This document shows, in pieces, positions 25,586 to 39,200 of a DNA stretch of 64,000 nucleotides (position 1 is the stretch's first letter; every line of letters starts with the position of its first letter). Source of the DNA: Procambarus clarkii. Lineage: Eukaryota > Arthropoda > Malacostraca > Decapoda > Cambaridae. The stretch lies in contig NC_091220.1 of the NCBI RefSeq assembly GCF_040958095.1, positions 342,042 through 406,041 of the forward strand, given 5' to 3'. The position numbers and the translations under genes were made by a program. The notes under the pieces are model-generated. The model made no database searches and was not told where the DNA came from. It worked only from the letters and a program-made list of their open reading frames with translations.

Positions 25586-28500
25586 ATCGATGGAAGATGT
25601 ACACGTAAAACCGCTCTAATCCGGCTGAAACGTCGATATATGCAATAAAAACCGAACTTCTCCCCTTATCAATATCTTACTCAGTATTTTAACGAGAAAC
25701 AAATAGATGATTGAAAATGAAGTATTTAAGGTTATTATCTAATCAATTATGTGTTTCCATCATTTTTATCGTATATATATATGAATTAATACCCATGGAC
25801 GGAAAATTCACAAAAACGTGGAAAACGGCAAAATATTGCCTAATTCGATGATATTTTGTTTAAATCACATGAAGGAAAAGGAGATGATAAACGTCAAAAT
25901 ATTGCTATATTCGATGATTTTTCGTACGAAACAGAATGCAAGAAAACTTGCTTAAAATGCAATATTATGCGAAATTCTGAGATTTGAAGGCCAAATCACA
26001 TATCGTGATACTACATGAAATAGTATCGAAATATTGGTAAAAATGAATATATTTACGTAATATGAAACTACATGAAAACGTGAAAAAAGTCACTATATAA
26101 CCATATTTGAGGATTTTAACTTCAAATCATAGAGCGAGGTTGCGTATTATTTAGATCCAAGAAAAGACATATGACAATGTTGTTTCCAATACAAATGATA
26201 AAAAACAATGTGTTTTCATTAGAATTAACTATAATGTTCTTGATTTTCCGTTTATATTAACGATGGAAGATGTACACGTAAAACCGCTCTAATCCGGCTG
26301 AAACGTCGATATATGCAATAAAAACCGAACTTCTCCCCTTTTCAATATCTTACTCAGTATTTTAACGAGAAACAAATAGATGATTGAAAATGAAGTATTT
26401 AAGGTTATTATCTAATCAATTATGTGTTTGCATCATTTTTATCGTATATATATGAATTAAAACCCATGGACTGAAAATTCACAAAAACGTGGAAAACGGC
26501 AAAATATTGCCTAATTCGATGATATTTTGTTTAAATCACATGAAGGAAAAGGAGATGATAAACGTCAAAATATTGCTATATTCGATGATTTTTCGTACGA
26601 AACAAAATGCAAGAAAACTTGCTTAAAATGCAATATTATGCGAAATTCTGAGATTTGAAGGCCAAATCACATATCGTGATACTACATGAAATAGTATCGA
26701 AATATTGGTAAAAATGAATATATTTACGTAATATCAAACTACATGAAAAACGTGAAAAAAGTCACTATATAACCATATTTGAGGATTTTAACTTCAAATC
26801 ATAGAGCGAGGTTTCGTATTATTTAGATCCAAGAAAAGACATATGACAATGTTGTTTCCAATACAAATGATAAAAAACAATGTGTTTTCATTAGAATTAA
26901 CTATAATGTTCTTGATTTTCCGTTTATATTAACGATGGAAGATGTACACGTAAAACCGCTCTAATCCGGCTGAAACGTCGATATATGCAATAAAAACCGA
27001 ACTTCTCCCCTTTTCAATATCTTACTCAGTATTTAACGAGAAACAAATAGATGATTGAAAATGAAGTATTTAAGGTTATTATCTAATCAATTATGTGTTT
27101 GCATCATTTTTATCGTATATATATGAATTAAAACCCATGGACTGAAAATTCACAAAAACGTGGAAAACGGCAAAATATTGCCTAATTCGATGATATTTTG
27201 TTTAAATCACATGAAGGAAAAGGAGATGATAAACGTCAAAATATTGCTATATTCGATGATTTTTCGTACGAAACAAAATGCAAGAAAACTTGCTTAAAAT
27301 GCAATATTATGCGAAATTCTGAGATTTGAAGGCCAAATCACATATCGTGATACTACATGAAATAGTATCGAAATATTGGTAAAAATGAATATATTTACGT
27401 AATATCAAACTACATGAAAAACGTGAAAAAGTCACTATATAACCATATTTGAGGATTTTAACTTCAAATCATAGAGCGAGGTTTCGTATTATTTAGATCC
27501 AAGAAAAGACATATGACAACGTTGTTTCCAATACAAATGATAAAAAACAATGTGTTTTCATTAGAATTAACTATAATGTTCTTGATTTTCCGTTTATATT
27601 AACGATGGAAGATGTACACGTAAAACCGCTCTAATCCGGCTGAAACGTCGATATATGCAATAAAAACAGAACTTCTCCCCTTTTCAATATCTTACTCAGT
27701 ATTTTAACGAGAAACAAATAGATGATTGAAAATGAAGTATTTAAGGTTATTATCTAATCAATTATGTGTTTGCATAATTTTTATCGTATATATATGAATT
27801 AAAACCCATGGACAGAAAATTCACAAAAACGTGGAAAACGGCAAAATATTGCCTAATTCGATGATATTTTGTTTAAATCACATGAAGGAAAAGGAGATGA
27901 TAAACGTCAAAATATTGCTATATTCGATGATTTTTCGTACGAAACAAAATGCAAGAAAACTTGCTTAAAATGCAATATTATGCGAAATTCTGAGATTTCA
28001 AGGCCAAATCACATATCGTGATACTACATGAAATAGTATCGAAATATTGGTAAAAATGAATATATTTACGTAATATCAAACTACATGAAAAACGTGAAAA
28101 AAGTCACTATATAACCATATTTGAGGATTTTAACTTCAAATCATAGAGCGAGGTTTCGTATTATTTAGATCCAAGAAAAGACATATGACAATGTTGTTTC
28201 CAATACAAATGATAAAAAACAATGTGTTTTCATTAGAATTAACTATAATGTTCTTGATTTTCCGTTTATATTATCGATGGAAGATGTACACGTAAAACCG
28301 CTCTAATCCGGCTGAAACGTCGATATATGCAATAAAAACCGAACTTCTCCCCTTATCAATATCTTACTCAGTATTTTAACGAGAAACAAATAGATGATTG
28401 AAAATGAAGTATTTAAGGTTATTATCTAATCAATTATGTGTTTCCATCATTTTTATCGTATATATATATGAATTAATACCCATGGACGGAAAATTCACAA

Positions 28501-28760
28501 AAACGTGGAAAACGGCAAAATATTGCCTAATTCGATGATATTTTGTTTAAATCACATGAAGGAAAAGGAGATGATAAACGTCAAAATATTGCTATATTCG
28601 ATGATTTTTCGTACGAAACAGAATGCAAGAAAACTTGCTTAAAATGCAATATTATGCGAAATTCTGAGATTTGAAGGCCAAATCACATATCGTGATACTA
28701 CATGAAATAGTATCGAAATATTGGTAAAAATGAATATATTTACGTAATATGAACTACATG
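25586..28760 (+). repeat. 2687-bp (4-monomer) higher-order repeat
   Basis: TTATCGATGG, CCCCTTATCAATATC (25662/28349) and GTGTTTCCATC (25751/28438) recur together with a 2687-bp offset. A third, earlier set lies at 20195-20370, about eight monomers (5391 bp) before the first. The outer limits of the copied block are approximate. Confidence 0.75.
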
Positions 28761-29781
28761 AAAACGTGAAAAAAGTCACTATATAACCATATTTGAGGAT
28801 TTTAACTTCAAATCATAGAGCGAGGTTGCGTATTATTTAGATCCAAGAAAAGACATATGACAATGTTGTTTCCAATACAAATGATAAAAAACAATGTGTT
28901 TTCATTAGAATTAACTATAATGTTCTTGATTTTCCGTTTATATTAACGATGGAAGATGTACACGTAAAACCGCTCTAATCCGGCTGAAACGTCGATATAT
29001 GCAATAAAAACCGAACTTCTCCCCTTTTCAATATCTTACTCAGTATTTTAACGAGAAACAAATAGATGATTGAAAATGAAGTATTTAAGGTTATTATCTA
29101 ATCAATTATGTGTTTGCATCATTTTTATCGTATATATATGAATTAAAACCCATGGACTGAAAATTCACAAAAACGTGGAAAACGGCAAAATATTGCCTAA
29201 TTCGATGATATTTTGTTTAAATCACATGAAGGAAAAGGAGGTGATAAACGTCAAAATATTGCTATATTCGATGATTTTTCGTACGAAACAAAATGCAAGA
29301 AAACTTGCTTAAAATGCAATATTATGCGAAATTCTGAGATTTGAAGGCCAAATCACATATCGTGATACTACATGAAATAGTATCGAAATATTGGTAAAAA
29401 TGAATATATTTACGTAATATCAAACTACATGAAAAACGTGAAAAGTCACTATATAACCATATTTGAGGATTTTAACTTCAAATCATAGAGCGAGGTTTCG
29501 TATTATTTAGATCCAAGAAAAGACATATGACAACGTTGTTTCCAATACAAATGATAAAAAACAATGTGTTTTCATTAGAATTAACTATAATGTTCTTGAT
29601 TTTCCGTTTATATTAACGATGGGAAGATGTACACGTAAAACCGCTCTAATCCGGCTGAAACGTCGATATATGCAATAAAAACAGAACTTCTCCCCTTTTC
29701 AATATCTTACTCAGTATTTTAACGAGAAACAAATAGATGATTGAAAATGAAGTATTTAAGGTTATTATCTAATCAATTATG

Positions 29782-30281
29782 NNNNNNNNNNNNNNNNNNN
29801 NNNNNNNNNNNNNNNNNNNNNNNNNNNNNNNNNNNNNNNNNNNNNNNNNNNNNNNNNNNNNNNNNNNNNNNNNNNNNNNNNNNNNNNNNNNNNNNNNNNN
29901 NNNNNNNNNNNNNNNNNNNNNNNNNNNNNNNNNNNNNNNNNNNNNNNNNNNNNNNNNNNNNNNNNNNNNNNNNNNNNNNNNNNNNNNNNNNNNNNNNNNN
30001 NNNNNNNNNNNNNNNNNNNNNNNNNNNNNNNNNNNNNNNNNNNNNNNNNNNNNNNNNNNNNNNNNNNNNNNNNNNNNNNNNNNNNNNNNNNNNNNNNNNN
30101 NNNNNNNNNNNNNNNNNNNNNNNNNNNNNNNNNNNNNNNNNNNNNNNNNNNNNNNNNNNNNNNNNNNNNNNNNNNNNNNNNNNNNNNNNNNNNNNNNNNN
30201 NNNNNNNNNNNNNNNNNNNNNNNNNNNNNNNNNNNNNNNNNNNNNNNNNNNNNNNNNNNNNNNNNNNNNNNNNNNNNNNNN
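29782..30281. other. Assembly gap, 500 N
   Basis: Exactly 500 undetermined bases, the usual placeholder for a gap of unknown size. The satellite runs into it (ending CAATTATG) and out of it (starting CATGACAATG) in the same orientation. Continuous phase would need about 416 bp plus a whole number of monomers, so the true length is not 500. Confidence 0.97.
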
Positions 30282-33200
30282 CATGACAATGTTGTTTCCA
30301 ATACAAATGATAAAAAACAATGTGTTTTCATTAGAATTAACTATAATGTTCTTGATTTTCCATTTATATTAACGATGGAAGATGTACACGTAAAACCGCT
30401 CTAATCCGGCTGAAACGTCGATATATGCAATAAAAACCGAACTTCTCCCCTTTTCAATATCTTACTCAGTATTTTAACGAAAAACAAATAGATGATTGAA
30501 AATGAAGTATTTAAGGTTATTATCTAATCAATTATGTGTTTGCATCATTTTTATCGTATATATATATGAATTAATACCCATGGACGGAAAATTCACAAAA
30601 ACGTGGAAAACGGCAAAATATTGCCTAATTCGATGATATTTTGTTTAAATCACATGAAGGAAAAGGAGATGATAAACGTTCAAAATATTGCTAAATTCGA
30701 TGATTTTTCGTACGAAGCAAAATGCAAGAAAACTTGCTTAAAATGCAATATTATGCGAAATTCTGAGATTTGAAGGCCAAATCACATATCGTGATACTAC
30801 ATGAAATAGTATCGAAATATTGGTAAAAATGAATATATTTACGTAATATCAAACTACATGAAAAACGTGAAAAAGTCACTATATAACCATATTTGAGGAT
30901 TTTAACTTCAAATCATAGAGCGAGGTTTCGTATTATTTAGATTCCAAGAACAAGACATATGACAATGTTGTTTCCAATACAAATGATAAAAAACAATGTG
31001 TTTTCATTAGAATTAACTATAATGTTCTTGATTTTCCGTTTATATTAACGATGGAAGATGTACACGTAAAACCGCTCTAATCCGGCTGAAACGTCGATAT
31101 ATGCAATAAAAACCGAACTTCTCCCCTTTTCAATATCTTACTCAGTATTTTAACGAGAAACAAATAGATGATTGAAAATGAAGTATTTAAGGTTATTATC
31201 TAATCAATTATGTGTTTGCATCATTTTTGTCGTATATATATGAATTAATACCCATGGACTGAAAATTCACAAAAACGTGGAAAACGGCAAAATATTGCCT
31301 AATTCGATGATATTTTGTTTAAATCACATGAAGGAAAAGGAGATGATAAACGTCAAAATATTGCTATATTCGATGATTTTTCGTACGAAGCAAAATGCAA
31401 GAAAACTTGCTTAAAATGCAATATTAAGCGAAATTCTGAGATTTGAAGGCCAAATCACATATCGTGATACTACATGAAATAGTATCGAAATATTGGTAAA
31501 AATGAATATATTTACGTAATATCAAACTACATGAAAAACGTGAAAAAAGTCACTATATAACCATATTTGAGGATTTTAACTTCAAATCATAGAGCGAGGT
31601 TTCGTATTATTTAGATCCAAGAAAAGACATATGACAATGTTGTTTCCAATACAAATGATAAAAAACAATGTGTTTTCATTAGAATTAACTATAATGTTCT
31701 TGATTTTCCTTTTATATTAACGATGGAAGATGTACACGTAAAACCGCTCTAATCCGGCTGAAACGTCGATATATGCAATAAAAACCGAACTTCTCCCCTT
31801 TTCAATATCTTACTCAGTATTTTAACGAGAAACAAATAGATGATTGAAAATGAAGTATTTAAGGTTATTATCTAATCAATTATGTGTTTGCATCATTTTT
31901 GTCGTATATATATGAATCTGGACGTAAACCCATGGACTGAAAATTCACAAAAACGTGGAAAACGGCAAAATATTGCCTAATTCGATGATATTTTGTTTAA
32001 ATCACATGAAGGAAAAGGAGATGATAAACGTCAAAATATTGCTATATTCGATGATTTTTCGTACGAAACAAAATGCAAGAAAACTTGCTTAAAATGCAAT
32101 ATTAAGCGAAATTCTGAGATTTGAAGGCCAAATCACATATCGTGATACTACATGAAATAGTATCGAAATATTGGTAAAAATGAATATATTTACGTAATAT
32201 CAAACTACATGAAAAACGTGAAAAAAGTCACTATATAACCATATTTGAGGATTTTAACTTCAAATCATAGAGCGAGGTTTCGTATTATTTAGATCCAAGA
32301 AAAGACATATGACAATGTTGTTTCCAATACAAATGATAAAAAACAATGTGTTTTCATTAGAATTAACTATAATGTTCTTGATTTTCCTTTTATATTAACG
32401 ATGGAAGATGTACACGTAAAACCGCTCTAATCCGGCTGAAACGTCGATATATGCAATAAAAACCGAACTTCTCCCCTTTTCAATATCTTACTCAGTATTT
32501 TAACGAGAAACAAATAGATGATTGAAAATGAAGTATTTAAGGTTATTATCTAATCAATTATGTGTTTGCATCATTTTTATCGTATATATATGAATTAAAC
32601 CCATGGACTGAAAATTCACAAAAACGTGGAAAACGGCAAAATATTGCCTAATTCGATGATATTTTGTTTAAATCACATGAAGGAAAAGGAGATGATAAAC
32701 GTCAAAATATTGCTATATTCGATGATTTTTCGTACGAAACAAAATGCAAGAAAACTTGCTTAAAATGCAATATTAAGCGAAATTCTGAGATTTGAAGGCC
32801 AAATCACATATCGTGATACTACATGAAATAGTATCGAAATATTGGTAAAAATGTATATATTTACGTAATATCAAACTACATGAAAAACGTGAAAAAATTC
32901 ACTATATAACCATATTTGAGGATTTTAACTTCAAATCATAGAGCGAGGTTTCGTATTATTTAGATCCAAGAAAAGACATATGACAATGTTGTTTCCAATA
33001 CAAATGATAAAAAACAATGTGTTTTCATTAGAATTAACTATAATGTTCTTGATTTTCCTTTTATATTAACGATGGAAGATGTACACGTAAAACCGCTCTA
33101 ATCCGGCTGAAACGTCGATATATGCAATAAAAACCGAACTTCTCCCCTTTTCAATATCTTACTCAGTATTTTAACGAGAAACAAATAGATGATTGAAAAT

Positions 33201-34206
33201 GAAGTATTTAAGGTTATTATCTAATCAATTATGTGTTTGCATCATTTTTATCGTATATATATGAATTAAAACCCATGGACTGAAAATTCACAAAAACGTG
33301 GAAAACGGCAAAATATTGCCTAATTCGATGATATTTTGTTTAAATCACATGAAGGAAAAGGAGATGATAAACGTCAAAATATTGCTATATTCGATGATTT
33401 TTCGTACGAAACAAAATGCAAGAAAACTTGCTTAAAATGCAATATTAAGCGAAATTCTAAGATTTGAAGGCCAAATCACATATCGTGATACTACATGAAA
33501 TAGTATCGAAATATTGGTAAAAATGTATATATTTACGTAATATCAAACTACATGAAAAACGTGAAAAAATTCACTATATAACCATATTTGAGGATTTTAA
33601 CTTCAAATCATAGAGCGAGGTTTCGTATTATTTAGATCCAAGAAAAGACATGACAATGTTGTTTCCAATACAAATGATAAAAAACAATGTGTTTTCATTA
33701 GAATTAACTATAATGTTTTTGATTTTCCTTTTATTTTAACGATGGAAGATGTACACGTAAAACCGCTCTAATCCGGCTGAAACGTCGATATATGCAATAA
33801 AAACCGAACTTCTCCCCTTTTCAATATCTTACTCAGTATTTTAACGAGAAACAAATAGATGATTGAAAATGAAGTATTTAAGGTTATTATCTAATCACTT
33901 ATGTGTTTGCATCATTTTTATCGTATATATATGAATTAAAACCCATGGACTGAAAATTCACAAAAACGTGGAAAACGGCAAAATATTGCCTAATTCGATG
34001 ATATTTTGTTTAAATCACATGAAGGAAAAGGAGATGATAAACGTCAAAATATTGCTATATACGATGATTTTTCGTACGAAACAAAATGCAAGAAAACTTG
34101 CTTAAAATGCAATATTAAGCGAAATTCTGAGATTTGAAGGCCAAATCACATATCGTTATACTACATGAAATAGTATCGAAATATTGGTAAAAATGAATAT
34201 ATTTAC
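30282..34206 (+). repeat. Satellite array, right subfamily, segment 3
   Basis: About 5.8 monomers of the same unit, mostly with different diagnostic states from those before the gap: CAATATTAAGCG rather than CAATATTATGCG, TTCCTTTTATATTA rather than TTCCGTTT, and sometimes ATTTTTGTCG. One monomer has a patch GAATCTGGACGTAAACCC (near 31914) instead of GAATTAAAACCC. The last three units carry AAAATGTATATATTT, GTGAAAAAATTC, CTAAGATTT and AATCACTTATG variants that reappear just before element C. Confidence 0.96.
34203..34206. repeat. Target-site duplication TTAC, left of solo LTR B
   Basis: TTAC here and at 36267-36270. The uninterrupted monomer reads ATATATTTACGTAATATC with one TTAC. Confidence 0.8.
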
Positions 34207-36266
34207 TGTTATGATGTCAGCCTGCAGGAGAAACGAGTCTCCCTTCTTGAGAGTTATTCAGCAAGCCTGACCCGATTAGAAGGTCTAGCAGAAATTGAGG
34301 TAATAACGCATATGTAAAATAGTTGCTTGGATATGTGTAACAGTTCGAGATTATGGGCAATGCAGAAGAAAATAGATAAATGACTGGCTAGGAGATGTGG
34401 ACATTTTGCTGGAGGCGTGAGGCTCGCTTCTGGAGGACCTTGACCTCACTTGAGTGCCAGACATCGCAGGGGGAAGCCGCGCTCCGTTTGAGCTCCCATC
34501 AGAAGGGAACCCCTAGTGATATATCTCGAGGAGAAGAGAAGTGTGTAGACGTGCCAGCTGTGGAACCGAGCTGGGAACGTTGTGGTCTCAAGTCCTGGTC
34601 GAAGAAGAGAGTATCAAGCCGGCCAGAGACATTATTGTGGGCCGTGGGAGCGCCCTGACCAGACGCCGTCAGAGGGAAAGCGCCCTCGATCAGTTAATCT
34701 GTGGTAAGCACGAGATACGCCAGTTCATAGTGATTGCTTGTAGTTGGTCGTGTGCCCAGCGACAGTAGCAATGTTTATTTATAGGTTAGACATGTTTTAA
34801 TAAGGCAGAAGGCCTGAGATAGGAGAGTGAAGAGGGAGGAGCACGGAGCGACGTCCGTCCACTCTGAGCTCTGACGGACGACTGAGGGAGCCCGGCTCCG
34901 GATGGAGGAAGACCCTCCCAGCGAGTGAGGACCGCCGCCAGGCGAGGTGGAGTATGGACCCGCCCAAAACGGGGGAGTCCACTCTCACTGTATGTAGAGA
35001 ACAGATAGAGGTTTGAGGCAAGCATATTGTGTGGTTATTTTTGTTTATGTGTTAAAGGGGAACATTTTATTGGAGTGTCGATGGGTTGCAGGTTTGTTCT
35101 TTGGGGAAGAAGTTGCTGAGAACTTCGAAGCCAGCAGATGATGTAGCTGATGAGACTCCAAGGTAGTGGAGCAGAGGACCTCGAGCTGTGAGGAGAAGCA
35201 GCAGTGAAGAGGAGTGTCACGTGCTTCTGTAGAGGTGGTGTAGCAGCCAAGAGAGCTGTGGAAGAACCTAACAGAAGGGTGAAGCACCGTAGTTGCACAA
35301 GGAAACTTCATGATAGCAGCCTGGAGGAGCTGCAGAGGATCCTGGTAGTGAAGCCCGGAAGAACCTAAGGATATTAGGGTTGTGAACTTCCAGAGGTGGA
35401 AGGGGAAGTTCTGGTGGATTACTTGTAGGGAGTTGATAGTGTTTGGTTGTCAGTAGCGTGCAAGACGCAGTGAGAGGTGAGTGACTGTTGGCATTCTTAT
35501 GTCAAGGAGTGATTTATTCTGAAGCTTAGAGTTGCAGTCGTAGGCTTGATTACCTACAGATGTATGTGCTCGAGGACTGACAGTGATCGATTAATCATTG
35601 TTGTGTATCAATGAACATTTATACTGGTATATGTTATTGCATTCAAATGCTGATTTTCTATATATACATTATCTTGCTGATAGTGCAACAGTGTGTAGGC
35701 TTGACCAACTTGAGGAGGTTAATAGTATCAGGTGGTGAACCAGGAGTTGGGATACCACTTGATAAGCTGATAATAGAGTTCTGATGGTATTGGAGTGCAG
35801 CCTGATTGTGATATTATAGAGTATAGGATTCATTATTATTATATGTGTGTATGTATCGTGTATGTGCTTTGTTCAGTAAATGTGTCACAATTTGCTGGTG
35901 TTTGCCCTTGTCCTAGTGAGGCTTCCCAGGAGGTAGTAAAGAAGGAGAGAGAGAGAGAAAGAACCATGAACCACTGCTGTGGACAGGGTAGGAGGTAATA
36001 CTAGTAAGTCATAGGGGGATTGAGGAGATCATATCTTATCTAAGGAGAGAGTGGGGAGTCACAGCGGCTCGAGTGGGTGTGTGCACGTGACAACGAGGCT
36101 AAGTGTTGGAGCCGCATCCCCTAAACGTGTGACGTTGAGCCCCTCTCCAAGAGCCAGAAGCGCCAGGGGTGATCTCCTAGTATAAGCACTCTACCGAGTT
36201 GTGGGTTGGGTTGTCCGTAGAGAAGGATCAACGACGACAAGACCAACCAACCCACAGTCTATAAGA
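34207..36266 (+). mobile_element. Solo LTR B
   Basis: A single 2060-bp LTR with no internal region, flanked by a TTAC duplication. It starts TGTTATGATGTC (G where other copies have C) and ends CTATAAGA. At the three sites where the two LTRs of element C differ from each other (6-bp indel near 34509, T/C near 35832, G/C near 36241), B always has the 3'-LTR state. It includes the GA microsatellite (about 35943-35960) and the TCTATATATACATT stretch (about 35657). The usual origin is recombination between the two LTRs of a full element, which removes the interior. The short ORFs within it are not convincing genes. Confidence 0.93.
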
Positions 36267-36270
36267 TTAC
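36267..36270. repeat. Target-site duplication TTAC, right of solo LTR B
   Basis: Partner of 34203-34206; the monomer continues GTAATATC in phase. Confidence 0.8.
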
Positions 36271-39200
36271 GTAATATCAAACTACATGAAAAACGTGAAA
36301 AAAGTCACTATATAACCATATTTGAGGATTTTAACTTCAAATGATAGAGCGAGGTTTCGTATTATTTAGATCCAAGAAAAGACACATGACAATGTTGTTT
36401 CCAATACAAATGATAAAAAACAATGTGTTTTCATTAGAATTAACTATAATGTTCTTGATTTTCCGTTTATATTAACGAGGGAAGATGTACACGTAAAACC
36501 GCTCTAATCCGGCTGAAACGTCGATATATGCAATAAAAACCGAACTTCTCCCCTTTTCAATATCTTACTCAGTATTTTAACGAGAAACAAATAGATGATT
36601 GAAAATGAAGTATTTAAGGTTATTATCTAATCAATTATGTGTTTGCATCATTTTTGTCGTATATATATGAATTAAAACCCATGGACTGAAAATTCACAAA
36701 AACGTGGAAAACGGCAAAATATTGCCTAATTCGATGATATTTTGTTTAAATCACATGAAGGAAAAGGAGATGATAAACGTCAAAATATTGCAATATTCGA
36801 TGATTTTTCGTACGAAACAAAATGCAAGAAAACTTGCTTAAAATGCAATATTAAGCGAAATTCTGAGATTTGAAGGCCAAATCACATATCGTGATACTAC
36901 ATGAAATAGTATCGAAATATTGGTAAAAATGAATATATTTACGTAATATCAAACTACATGAAAAACGTGAAAAAAGTCACTATATAACCATATTTGAGGA
37001 TTTTAACTTCAAATAATAGAGCGAGGTTTCGTATTATTTAGATCCAAGAAAAGACACATGACAATGTTGTTTCCAATACAAATGATAAAAAACAATGTGT
37101 TTTCATTAGAATTAACTATAATGTTCTTGATTTTCCTTTTATATTAACGATGGAAGATGTACACGTAAAACCGCTCTAATCCGGCTGAAACGTCGATATA
37201 TGCAATAAAAACCGAACTTCTCCCCTTTTCAATATCTTACTCAGTATTTTAACGAAAAACAAATAGATGATTGAAAATGAAGTATTTAAGGTTATTATCT
37301 AATCAATTATGTGTTTGCATCATTTTTATCGTATATATATATGAATTAATACCCATGGACGGAAAATTCACAAAAACGTGGAAAACGGCAAAATATTGCC
37401 TAATTCGATGATATTTTGTTTAAATCACATGAAGGAAAAGGAGATGATAAACGTTAAAATATTGCTAAATTCGATGATTTTTCGTACGAAGCAAAATGCA
37501 AGAAAACTTGCTTAAAATGCAATATTATGCGAAATTCTGAGATTTGAAGGCCAAATCACATATCGTGATACTACATGAAATAGTATCGAAATATTGGTAA
37601 AAATGAATATATTTACGTAATATCAAACTACATGAAAAACGTGAAAAAGTCACTATATAACCATATTTGAGGATTTTAACTTCAAATCATAGAGCGAGGT
37701 TTCGTATTATTTAGTTCCAAGACAAGACATATGACAATGTTGTTTCCAATACAAATGATAAAAAACAATGTGTTTTCATTAGAATTAACTATAATGTTCT
37801 TGATTTTCCGTTTATATTAACGAGGGAAGATGTACACGTAAAACCGCTCTAATCCGGCTGAAACGTCGATATATGCAATAAAAACCGAACTTCTCCCCTT
37901 TTCAATATCTTACTCAGTATTTTAACGAGAAACAAATAGATGATTGAAAATGAAGTATTTAAGGTTATTATCTAATCAATTATGTGTTTGCATCATTTTT
38001 GTCGTATATATATGAATTAAAACCCATGGACTGAAAATTCACAAAAACGTGGAAAACGGCAAAATATTGCCTAATTCGATGATATTTTGTTTAAATCACA
38101 TGAAGGAAAAGGAGATGATAAACGTCAAAATATTGCTATATTCGATGATTTTTCGTACGAAACAAAATGCAAGAAAACTTGCTTAAAATGCAATATTAAG
38201 CGAAATTCTGAGATTTGAAGGCCAAATCACATATCGTGATACTACATGAAATAGTATCGAAATATTGGTAAAAATGAATATATTTACGTAATATCAAACT
38301 ACATGAAAAACGTGAAAAAAGTCACTATATAACCATATTTGAGGATTTTAACTTCAAATAATAGAGCGAGGTTTCGTATTATTTAGATCCAAGAAAAGAC
38401 ACATGACAATGTTGTTTCCAATACAAATGATAAAAAACAATGTGTTTTCATTAGAATTAACTATAATGTTCTTGATTTTCCTTTTATATTAACGATGGAA
38501 GATGTACACGTAAAACCGCTCTAATCCGGCTGAAACGTCGATATATGCAATAAAAACCGAACTTCTCCCCTTTTCAATATCTTACTCAGTATTTTAACGA
38601 GAAACAAATAGATGATTGAAAATGAAGTATTTAAGGTTATTATCTAATCAATAATGTGTTTGCATCATTTTTATCGTATATATATATGAATTAATACCCA
38701 TGGACGGAAAATTCACAAAAACGTGGAAAACGGCAAAATATTGCCTAATTCGATGATATTTTGTTTAAATCACATGAAGGAAAAGGAGATGATAAACGTT
38801 AAAATATTGCTAAATTCGATGATTTTTCGTACGAAGCAAAATGCAAGAAAACTTGCTTAAAATGCAATATTATGCGAAATTCTGAGATTTGAAGGCCAAA
38901 TCACATATCGTGATACTACATGAAATAGTATCGAAATATTGGTAAAAATGAATATATTTACGTAATATCAAACTACATGAAAAACGTGAAAAAAGTCACT
39001 ATATAACCATATTTGAGGATTTTAACTTCAAATCATAGAGCGAGGTTTCGTATTATTTAGTTCCAAGACAAGACATATGACAATGTTGTTTCCAATACAA
39101 ATGATAAAAAACAATGTGTTTTCATTAGAATTAACTATAATGTTCTTGATTTTCCATTTATATTAACGAGGGAAGATGTACACGTAAAACCGCTCTAATC

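Larger units (their letters stand above)
13124..29781 (+). repeat. Satellite array, left subfamily, segment 2
   Basis: About 25 monomers of the same 671-bp unit in the same orientation as segment 1, ending at the N gap. All keep the left-subfamily states CAATATTATGCG and, in general, TTCCGTTTATATTA. Long-range order is clear from private variants that recur together: a 3273-bp unit (13791-20336), a 1343-bp unit (about 21358-24043) and a 2687-bp unit (about 25586-28760). No gene is seen in the stretch. Confidence 0.97.

Noticed and set aside
29741-30372. Open frames of about 180-197 codons across 29741-30372
   Set aside because: They consist almost wholly of undetermined bases in the N gap.
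34395-35998. Small ORFs of 60-90 codons inside the LTRs, recurring in every LTR copy
   Set aside because: They recur because the LTRs are near-identical DNA; several overlap in different frames, one is altered by the 6-bp indel, and none shows a recognisable domain.
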